A DNA stretch of 11,696 nucleotides. It comes from Thermoplasmata archaeon. Its GTDB lineage: Archaea > Thermoplasmatota > Thermoplasmata > Lutacidiplasmatales > UBA184. The notes beneath the pieces were generated by a model, which was not told the origin of the DNA, ran no database searches, and saw only the letters and a program-made list of their open reading frames with translations. Positions 6,730 to 11,696 of this stretch are shown here, one piece after another (the stretch's first letter is position 1; the number at the start of each line of letters is the position of its first letter). A program made the position numbers and the translations under genes. The stretch spans positions 1-11,696 of the forward strand of contig JASHUS010000081.1 in assembly GCA_030039865.1 (NCBI GenBank), in the 5' to 3' direction.

Positions 6730-7170
6730 ATGCGATCCTCGATCGCCTCGACGGCCTCGGTCCGCGTCGGTCCCCACGGGCGGATCCTCGCCTTGTCGAG
6801 CGCCTGGTTCACCGATGGGGCGCGCCGACGCGCGGACGCCCGGCGTTCGGGTCGATGCGTCGAGTGCGGGGCCGAGCTCGCGAGCCACCGCTCCCCGTAC
6901 TGCTCGCGGCGCTGTCAGTGGAAGTTCCACGGCCACTACTTCTGGGACTCGGCGCGCTCGTACACGATGCTGCGCGACCGGTACCGTTGCCGGGTCTGCG
7001 GCGCGAAGAAGCGGGCCCGGGAGCTCGACGTCGACCACATCGTCGAGATCGCCCGCGGCGGGGCTGCGCTCGAGTACTCGAACCTGCAAACGATCTGCCG
7101 GGAGTGCCACCGCCAGAAGACGCTCGCGTTCCTCCGCGATCGCGCCGCGGGCGCGGCGACCGCCGCCTAG
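6730..7170 (+). CDS. HNH endonuclease with an extra N-terminal zinc-finger motif
   Basis: A 146-residue protein with two Cys-rich parts. The first is C43-x2-C46-x11-C58-x3-C62 (CVECG and YCSRRCQWKF), a zinc-knuckle often found before HNH domains. The second is the HNH core: C87-x2-C90, then LDVDHIVEIARGG (99-111, metal/catalytic D102-H103), N118, and C123-x2-C126 with H127 in ICRECHRQKT. All residues expected of a zinc-stabilised beta-beta-alpha-metal nuclease are present, so it should cut or nick DNA. Its role (restriction, repair or mobile element) is unknown, and no methylase or helicase adjoins it. The start has a GGAG Shine-Dalgarno 5 nt upstream but no clear TATA. Residues 1-40 are basic and lack a recognisable domain, so the true start could be further in. 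The next gene begins 54 nt downstream on the same strand. Confidence 0.85.
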   Translation: MRSSIASTASVRVGPHGRILALSSAWFTDGARRRADARRSGRCVECGAELASHRSPYCSRRCQWKFHGHYFWDSARSYTMLRDRYRCRVCGAKKRARELDVDHIVEIARGGAALEYSNLQTICRECHRQKTLAFLRDRAAGAATAA

Positions 7171-7224
7171 CGACGTCCCGGCAGGTTCATCCCCCCGCCG
7201 GGATTGGCCGGGTCGAGGAACCCC

Positions 7225-7872
7225 ATGCGGATCGGAATTCTGGGCAGCGGCGACGTGGCGCGCGTGCTGGGCACGGCGTTCATGGCGACCGGCCACGAGG
7301 TCCGGCTGGGCACCCGCCACCCCGAGCAGCCCGAGCTCGCCGCGTGGTTGGGCAAGGCCGGACCGAAGGGCTCGATCGGCACGCCCGCGCAAGCGGCCCA
7401 GTTCGGAGAGATCGTCGTGATCGCGGTCCATGGCGTCGCGGCGCTGGAGGCGATCCGGGAGGCCGGGCCCGCGCACTTCGACGGGAAGGTCGTGATCGAC
7501 GTGACGAACCCGATCGCGGTCGGCGCGGACGGGGTACCCCAGCTGGTTCACCCGGCCGGACGCTCGAACGGCGAGCAGATCCAGAACGCGTTGCCGAGCG
7601 CAGGGGTCGTGAAGGCGTTCAACATCATCGGGAACCCCCACATGTTCCATCCGACGTTCCCCGGCGGCCCGCCGGACATGTACATCTGCGGGAACGACGC
7701 GGGCGCGAAGAAGGCGGTGGTGGACCTCCTGCACGATTTCGGCTGGCCCTCCGTCATCGACATCGGCGCGATCGACGGAGCGCGCGAGCTCGAGTCGCTG
7801 TGCATCCTGTGGGTCAAGTCGGCGCTCAACGTCGGCAGCTGGGACATCGCGTTCCGGTTGCTGCGCAAGTAG
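7225..7872 (+). CDS. NADP/F420-oxidoreductase-like dinucleotide-binding protein
   Basis: A 215-residue cytoplasmic Rossmann protein of the COG2085 family, related to NADPH:F420 oxidoreductase. It starts MRIGILGSGDVARVLG, with the GxGxxA nucleotide loop at residues 7-12. GTRHPE (29-34) follows, where T30/R31 sit where NADP+ 2'-phosphate is usually bound. VVIAVHG (64-70) and VVIDVTNPI (89-97) are typical strand ends. The later segment VKAFNIIG and GNDAGAKKAVVDLL is also characteristic. True F420 reduction cannot be told from other NADP-dependent activities of this family by eye. I chose the ATG at 7225 over a TTG at 7204 because GAGGA (7215-7219) gives a Shine-Dalgarno at good spacing. It follows the HNH gene by 54 nt and may be co-transcribed. 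It converges with threonine synthase. Confidence 0.85.
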   Translation: MRIGILGSGDVARVLGTAFMATGHEVRLGTRHPEQPELAAWLGKAGPKGSIGTPAQAAQFGEIVVIAVHGVAALEAIREAGPAHFDGKVVIDVTNPIAVGADGVPQLVHPAGRSNGEQIQNALPSAGVVKAFNIIGNPHMFHPTFPGGPPDMYICGNDAGAKKAVVDLLHDFGWPSVIDIGAIDGARELESLCILWVKSALNVGSWDIAFRLLRK

Positions 7873-7873
7873 C

Positions 7874-7893
7874 GTCCCGCGCTCACGCGGGAC
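7874..7893. terminator. Perfect 8-bp hairpin between convergent genes
   Basis: GTCCCGCG (7874-7881), loop CTCA, CGCGGGAC (7886-7893). It begins right after the stop of the + strand oxidoreductase and covers the stop codon and last codons of threonine synthase on the minus strand. No T-run follows on either side, so it is not a classic intrinsic terminator. It could still mark a shared 3' end or protect it. Confidence 0.4.
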
Positions 7894-9079
7894 TGAGCTG
7901 CCGGGCGAGCTCATCGATCGAGAAGGCGAGCCCCGTGCCGGTACCGTAGAGCAGCACGCGCTCGCCGTCTCGGATCAGGCGGTCGTGGTAGAGTCCAGCG
8001 AGCGCCGCGTACGGCGCCGCGGCCTCGGGCGAGGCAGAAACACCGTGGCGGGACCCGAGCGAGCGCATCGCCGCGAGGATCTCGTGATCGGAGACGACGA
8101 TCCCGCCCCCGCCGCTCATGCGAACGGCCTCGAGGGTCCGCTCGGAGGCGAACGGGGCCGGCACGAGGAGTCCGGGCGCGATCGTCGACGGCTCGGCCCA
8201 CGGCGTGGCCGCGGCCGCCCCGTCCCGAAGCGCGCGGACGACCGGCGCGCACCCGGCCGGCTGCACGGCGAGCAGTCGGGGCGCGCGTTCGAGTAGGCCG
8301 AGCGCGCGGAGCTCCGCGAACGCCTTGGCCATCCCCACGAGCCCGGTGCCACCGCCGGTCGGGTACACGATCGCGTCCGGGAACCGGTCGGGGAACATCG
8401 CGTCGAAGATCTCGAGGCCCATGGTCTTCTTCCCCTCGACCCGGTAGGGCTCGCGCATCGTCGAGAGATCGAACGAGCCCCGGCCCTTCTCCGTTCGACG
8501 CGCGAACTCTCCCGCCTCCCGGATCGTCCCGGGCACCTCCGTCACCGCGGCTCCGTACGCCGCGCACCCCGACCGTACCGAGGAGGGGGTCCGTTGCGGG
8601 AGGTAGATCCGGGCGCGCAGACCCGCGCGGGCGGCGTACGCGGCCAGCGCGAGCCCGGCGTTCCCGGCGCTCGGCACGAAGAGGTCGGAGAGGCCGAGCT
8701 CCCGGGCCCGAGAGATCGCGACCGCCATGCCGCGGGCCTTGAACGAGCCCGTCGGCAGCCCGCCGTCGTCCTTGATCCAGAGCTCGACGCCCGGCGCGTC
8801 GGCGACGGACCCGAGCGGGAGCACCGGCGATCCCCCCTCGCCGAGGGTCGTGATCGACTCCGAGCGCCGGACGGGGAGCAGCTCGCGGAACCGCCAGAGG
8901 GAGGCGTCCCGTCCGGGCCACGAGGCCCTCCACGCGCGTCCGTCGAACTCCTCGAGATCGTACCGAGCGAGGAGCGTGTGCCCGCACGTCGGGCAGGTCC
9001 CGACGGCCCGATCCGGGTCGAATTCCGAGCAGCAGGCCCGGCACTCGAGCCGGCGGAGCCGCGACCCGGTTTCCGACAC
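7883..9079 (-). CDS. thrC: Threonine synthase with N-terminal zinc ribbon
   Basis: A 398-residue fold-type II PLP enzyme; threonine synthase makes L-threonine from O-phospho-L-homoserine, the last step of the pathway. The N-terminus has a CxxC...CxxC ribbon (C13, C16, C29, C32), common in archaeal and many bacterial ThrC proteins. The PLP lysine is K114 in LPTGSFKARG. PSAGNAGLALAAYAA (136-150) binds the carboxylate, STMREPYRVEGKKTMG (206-221) is a family signature and PTGGGTGLVGM (240-250) holds the phosphate. SFKARG instead of the commoner SFKDRG marks a divergent subgroup, and a related activity such as another beta-replacement or lyase reaction cannot be excluded. The start is a GTG at 9079 with a TATA-like AGCTTT about 27 nt upstream. 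The gene lies 52 nt downstream of the NDH-2 gene. Confidence 0.87.
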   Translation of the reverse strand: MSETGSRLRRLECRACCSEFDPDRAVGTCPTCGHTLLARYDLEEFDGRAWRASWPGRDASLWRFRELLPVRRSESITTLGEGGSPVLPLGSVADAPGVELWIKDDGGLPTGSFKARGMAVAISRARELGLSDLFVPSAGNAGLALAAYAARAGLRARIYLPQRTPSSVRSGCAAYGAAVTEVPGTIREAGEFARRTEKGRGSFDLSTMREPYRVEGKKTMGLEIFDAMFPDRFPDAIVYPTGGGTGLVGMAKAFAELRALGLLERAPRLLAVQPAGCAPVVRALRDGAAAATPWAEPSTIAPGLLVPAPFASERTLEAVRMSGGGGIVVSDHEILAAMRSLGSRHGVSASPEAAAPYAALAGLYHDRLIRDGERVLLYGTGTGLAFSIDELARQLSPA

Positions 9080-9102
9080 GTGGCGCGGAGCGGGGACGGA
9101 GC

Positions 9103-9110
9103 CAAAGCTT
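9103..9110 (-). promoter_or_regulatory. Possible TATA-like box for threonine synthase
   Basis: On the minus strand this reads AAGCTTTG, centred about 27 nt from the GTG at 9079 in the 52-nt gap after the flavoprotein gene. If real, threonine synthase has its own leaderless transcript as well as possible read-through. Confidence 0.3.
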
Positions 9111-9131
9111 CTCGCTCCCGGAGGGCGCGGC

Positions 9132-10334
9132 TCACAGCAGGCGGGACGGTTCTCCGCGCTCGACCGAGCGAGAGTAACGTCGTTCGACGACCCCCTTGAG
9201 GAAGCGCGCCGGACTCCCCCAGAGAGCGATCGGTCCGACGGTCCCCGCCCCGCCGCGGGCGCCGAGGGCGACGAGGATCCCGCGCTCCCGGTAGTGGTAC
9301 GGCTCGAGCGGCTGGCCGCTGAGCCGGGCGAGCAGGTTGCGCGCCGCGATGCGCGCTTCGGACAGCGCGGCCTGGGCGGTCGAGGGCGCGAGGACTCCCG
9401 TCATCGGGTCGTGGAACTCGATCGCGTCCCCGACCGCGACCACCCCGGGGTGTCCCGGGACCTCGAGCGTCGGCTCGGGCGCGATCCGGCCCCCCTTACC
9501 ATGCGGTACGGGAAGCTCTCGGATCAACGGCGGCGCTTCCAGTCCCGCGCACCAGATCGCGACGTCGCAGACGAAGACGGTCCCGTCTTCGAGCGCCACG
9601 CGCCCGGGGTCGACCCGCACGACGTTCAGGCCGTGGACGATCGTGACCCCGATTCGGCGCAGCGTCGCGCGCGCCCGCTCGATGACCGCGGGCGGGAAGC
9701 CGGCGAGGAACGTCAGCGCGCCCGTGAGGAGGAAGACGTCCGGGGGTCGCGCGGCCCGTCCGACCAGACGGGACCAGTCCGTCGTCGCGATCTCCGCGGC
9801 GAGCTCGGTGCCGGTCGAGCCGCCCCCGATGACGAGCACGCGCGGCCGCTGCTCGCCGGGGAGCGCGTCGGAGCGCTCCGCCGACGCCCGCAGCGCGGCG
9901 GCGGCGCGCTGCGCGGCCGAGAGACGGTAGACCGACTGCGTGTTCTCGGGCGCCCCCGGGACGTGGTAGTACGCCGCGACGTTGCCGAGGCAGATGGCGA
10001 GTCCCCGGTAGGGGAGCTCGCCCGAGTCGAGGTGGACGGTGCGACGCTCGAGGTCGATCGAGCGGACGTCGCCCCGCCGGAACGTGACGGACGTCCGCTC
10101 GAACACCCGAGCGAGTGGCACGAGCCAGCGCCGGACGTCGCCGGCGGCATCGGCGATCTCCCCGATCTGGTAGAGCTGCGTGCGCAGCACGTGACCGGGG
10201 CTCCGGTCGACGAGAGTCACCGCGACCTTTCCGCGGCCGCGACGGACGATCTCTTGGGCGAGCGTGAGCCCGGCGTACCCGGCCCCGAGGACGACGATCG
10301 GGCCTTCGGTCGGGACGTCGGACGGCGCGGTCAT
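9132..10334 (-). CDS. ndh: NDH-2-type NAD(P)H:quinone oxidoreductase (FAD flavoprotein)
   Basis: A 400-residue pyridine nucleotide-disulfide oxidoreductase of the type II NADH dehydrogenase class. It would pass electrons from NAD(P)H through FAD to quinone at the membrane face without pumping ions. The FAD loop is GAGYAG (17-22) after VVL. The NAD(P)H loop is VIGGGSTGTELAAE (168-181). VVAVGDAIEF (298-307) is the second FAD-contact motif, followed by QAALSEARIAARNLL. Residues about 370-385 (LWGSPARFLKGVVERRY) could be an amphipathic membrane-associating helix, as in other NDH-2 proteins. Sulfide:quinone reductase is an alternative, but the conserved redox Cys pair expected there is not evident. 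The frame runs upstream to 10481, but those codons cross the tRNA, so I chose the ATG at 10334. It has no Shine-Dalgarno and starts 7 nt after the tRNA. Confidence 0.88.
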   Translation of the reverse strand: MTAPSDVPTEGPIVVLGAGYAGLTLAQEIVRRGRGKVAVTLVDRSPGHVLRTQLYQIGEIADAAGDVRRWLVPLARVFERTSVTFRRGDVRSIDLERRTVHLDSGELPYRGLAICLGNVAAYYHVPGAPENTQSVYRLSAAQRAAAALRASAERSDALPGEQRPRVLVIGGGSTGTELAAEIATTDWSRLVGRAARPPDVFLLTGALTFLAGFPPAVIERARATLRRIGVTIVHGLNVVRVDPGRVALEDGTVFVCDVAIWCAGLEAPPLIRELPVPHGKGGRIAPEPTLEVPGHPGVVAVGDAIEFHDPMTGVLAPSTAQAALSEARIAARNLLARLSGQPLEPYHYRERGILVALGARGGAGTVGPIALWGSPARFLKGVVERRYSRSVERGEPSRLL

Positions 10335-10341
10335 CCGCGGA

Positions 10342-10414
10342 TGGGCTCGGCCGGATTCGAACCGGCGACCTTCGCTGTGTGAGAGCGACGTCGTAACCGC
10401 TGGACCACGAGCCC
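10342..10414 (-). tRNA. tRNA-Val (anticodon CAC)
   Basis: A 73-nt gene with every arm perfect: acceptor stem GGGCTCG/CGAGCCC (7 bp), D stem GTC/GAC, anticodon stem TCGCT/AGCGA with loop CTCACAC (anticodon CAC at loop positions 3-5, reading GTG valine codons), a 5-nt variable loop, T stem GCCGG/CCGGC with loop TTCGAAT, and discriminator A. There is no intron and the CCA is not encoded, as is usual in archaea. A TATA-like box lies about 30 nt upstream. The 3' end is 7 nt before the ATG of the flavoprotein gene on the same strand. Confidence 0.97.
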
Positions 10415-10438
10415 GACCTTTCGGCCGAACGTCCTCGC

Positions 10439-10447
10439 CCCTTAAGC
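10439..10447 (-). promoter_or_regulatory. TATA box for tRNA-Val (and probably the flavoprotein gene)
   Basis: On the minus strand this reads CGCTTAAGG, with purine-rich GAAC just upstream as a possible BRE. It lies about 28 nt from the tRNA's 5' end, the usual archaeal spacing allowing a few nt of 5' leader. No other AT-rich stretch lies between this site and the flavoprotein ATG outside the tRNA itself. Confidence 0.55.
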
Positions 10448-10502
10448 GTTCTAGAGCGGGATGCTTCGGGATCTTATTCACGGGCTACGACTTCGAACTC
10501 GT

Positions 10503-10534
10503 CCGGCCTCATCGTTCACCGTTCAGTGGGCCGG
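10503..10534 (+). repeat. Imperfect stem-loop upstream of tnpB, possible element left end
   Basis: CCGGCC (10503-10508) pairs with GGCCGG (10529-10534) around 20 nt that contain a tandem CGTTCA-CCGTTCA and a short CAC/GTG inner stem. Subterminal hairpins are common near IS200/IS605 ends, so this may mark the left end of the TnpB element. Six-bp stems arise by chance in GC-rich DNA, so support is weak. Confidence 0.25.
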
Positions 10535-10569
10535 AAATCATCTTCGTCGCGACGTGGACTTCGCCCTCG

Positions 10570-11696
10570 ATGGACCCGCGCCGATCCCTGGTGTTCTCCT
10601 TGGCTCTACCGTCGGACCGGGACTCCGGACGACCGGCGCTGCCCATCGAGGTTCGAGAACTCCAAGGCGACTTTCGACTCCTGGTGAATCTCTGCCTCCG
10701 CGAGGCGATCGCCACGAACGTGACGTCTCGAGGGAAGCTCTCTCGGTTCGCTCGCTCGCGTGCGCTCGAGTTGCGCGTTACCGGTCCGATCGGCGTGGCC
10801 GCCTCCGAGATCGCCCTCGGCCTCGCGGCCGGGCATCGCAAACGCCTCCGCCGGGGGATCGTCGCCCGCGTTCCCTACGTCCGCACCCCGTTCGTCCGAC
10901 TCCCACGGGAGTGTTTCCACTTCGACCCCGACACCGGGAAGCTGCGGCTCTCCCTCCGCCGCGGCGAGTGGTCGTCCGTGCTGCTCACCGTCTCCGACCA
11001 CCATCGTCGAGTCCTCGCCGACCCCCGCCACCGGCTCACCCAGATGCACCTCGGCTCGCGGGGAGCGGTCGCGATCTACGCGAAGACCCCCGAACCGGAA
11101 TATGCCCCCACTTCGCTGGTCGCCCTCGACACGAACGAGCGCTCCCTCGACGGAGTGCGCGTCACTTCGGAGGGGTCCAACTTCGTCCGGGTCCTGTTCC
11201 CGGAGATTCGGGAAATCCAGGGGATCCACTTCGAGCGACGTCGGTTTCTCGCTCACAAGAAGGCGCACGACCGTCGGGTCGGGCGGGTCCTGCTGGGGCG
11301 TGAGGGCCGTCGGGAACGGCACCGCATCCGCTCTCGACTGCACGAGATCTCCCGGTCGATAATCGAGCAATTGGCGACCGAGCGCGCCGCCCTGGTGCTC
11401 GAAGACCTTACCGGGCTGCCACGACCCCGCCGTCGCGGTTCCTTTCGGAGGGGCGCGGGCGGGGCCCTTCGTTCTCGAACATTCCGCCGTCGGCTGTCTC
11501 ACTGGCCCCAAGGTGAGCTGCACCGGCAGCTCACTTACAAGGCCCAGGACCGGGGCGTCCCGATCCTGTGGATGTCGGCCTATCGCACTTCGCGAACCTG
11601 CCCGAGATGTGGTGAACTCTGTGAACACCGAAGCAGGGTGGGTCCCAGGTTCGAGTGTCGCGCCTGCGGCTGGACGCTCGACCGGCAGCTGAACGC
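10570..11696 (+). CDS. tnpB: TnpB, RNA-guided RuvC nuclease of IS200/IS605-type element (3' end cut off)
   Basis: 375 complete codons are visible with no stop; TnpB is usually 350-450 residues, so only the C-terminal end is missing. TnpB uses a transposon-encoded omega-RNA to cut DNA and helps retain the element. The split RuvC site is complete: D187 in LVALDTNERS, E278 in ALVLEDLTGL and D371 in GWTLDRQLN. The zinc ribbon is C344-x2-C347 (TCPRCGE) and C363-x2-C366 (FECRACGW). Residues about 225-265 form a basic, helical RNA-binding-like segment. The N-terminal WED-like part starts MDPRRSLVFSLALP. I chose the ATG at 10570; the frame is open upstream but has no other ATG. No tnpA lies on the left, so it is a solo (IS1341-like) element unless tnpA is to the right. 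Several AGA/AGG codons suggest slightly different codon use from its neighbours. Confidence 0.9.
   Translation, partial: MDPRRSLVFSLALPSDRDSGRPALPIEVRELQGDFRLLVNLCLREAIATNVTSRGKLSRFARSRALELRVTGPIGVAASEIALGLAAGHRKRLRRGIVARVPYVRTPFVRLPRECFHFDPDTGKLRLSLRRGEWSSVLLTVSDHHRRVLADPRHRLTQMHLGSRGAVAIYAKTPEPEYAPTSLVALDTNERSLDGVRVTSEGSNFVRVLFPEIREIQGIHFERRRFLAHKKAHDRRVGRVLLGREGRRERHRIRSRLHEISRSIIEQLATERAALVLEDLTGLPRPRRRGSFRRGAGGALRSRTFRRRLSHWPQGELHRQLTYKAQDRGVPILWMSAYRTSRTCPRCGELCEHRSRVGPRFECRACGWTLDRQLN

Noticed and set aside
6618..6812. A 65-residue N-terminal extension of the class I/II aminotransferase.
   Set aside because: A TATA-like box 25 nt before the ATG at 6617 and overlap with the divergent HNH gene favour the shorter protein.
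8727..10382. A 551-codon plus-strand frame ending in SAGFEPATFAV.
   Set aside because: It is antisense to threonine synthase and the flavoprotein gene. Its C-terminus is the familiar spurious peptide made by translating the complement of a tRNA T-arm.
10420..10429. The palindrome TTCGGCCGAA between the tRNA's TATA box and its 5' end, considered as an operator.
   Set aside because: Ten-bp palindromes are expected several times by chance in a window of this length and composition, and nothing else supports it.
10335..10481. A longer start for the flavoprotein, adding 49 residues.
   Set aside because: The extra codons run through tRNA-Val and its promoter, and the family's FAD motif sits at the normal distance from the ATG at 10334.
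10415..10569. Integrase-type attachment site (partial tRNA repeat) near tRNA-Val.
   Set aside because: I found no repeated tRNA 3' segment elsewhere in the window and no integrase gene; TnpB elements do not need a tRNA site.
10606..11628. A 340-codon minus-strand frame opposite tnpB.
   Set aside because: It is Gly/Arg/Glu-rich with no recognisable motif, whereas the plus strand has all TnpB catalytic and zinc residues.

Overview
This is a strongly GC-rich window (about 70% by eye). It looks archaeal, and I would guess a high-GC Thermoplasmatota-like lineage, although the lineage guess is weak. The archaeal signs are: short AT-rich TATA-like boxes about 25-35 nt upstream of several start codons, usually with no Shine-Dalgarno sequence between box and start (leaderless-type promoters); a tRNA gene with no encoded CCA and a TATA-like box just upstream; and archaeal-type protein families (a solo TnpB, an ATP-binding universal stress protein, an NADP/F420-reductase-like dinucleotide-binding protein).

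Layout, left to right. A small Cys-containing protein runs off the left edge on the minus strand (1-110). A DMT/EamA permease (259-1233, +) converges on a universal stress protein (1256-1723, -). That gene is divergent from a sugar-phosphate nucleotidyltransferase (1819-2793, +). The nucleotidyltransferase converges, 4 nt apart, on a two-gene minus-strand operon: a class III PLP aminotransferase (3832-5223), then a zinc-dependent MDR dehydrogenase (2798-3835), joined by an ATGA overlap. A 97-residue orphan protein (5346-5639, +) is divergent from that operon. Its 3' end overlaps the end of a class I/II aminotransferase (5616-6617, -). Next come a zinc-finger HNH protein (6730-7170, +) and an NADP/F420-oxidoreductase-like protein (7225-7872, +). 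They meet, over a perfect hairpin, a threonine synthase (7883-9079, -). Upstream of threonine synthase lie an NDH-2-type flavoprotein (9132-10334, -) and, only 7 nt before its ATG, tRNA-Val(CAC) (10342-10414, -). A TnpB nuclease gene (10570 onward, +) is cut by the right edge.

The region is mostly ordinary metabolism and respiration: amino-acid transamination, threonine synthesis, quinone-linked NADH oxidation, nucleotide-sugar supply and stress response. Genes are packed tightly in alternating convergent and divergent pairs, and no stretch over 300 bases lacks a gene. The aminotransferase-dehydrogenase pair is the clearest functional module. The tRNA/NDH-2 pair is the most unusual arrangement. 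I see no CRISPR array, rRNA, riboswitch, prophage or recognisable defence system. The only mobile-element signal is the solo TnpB.
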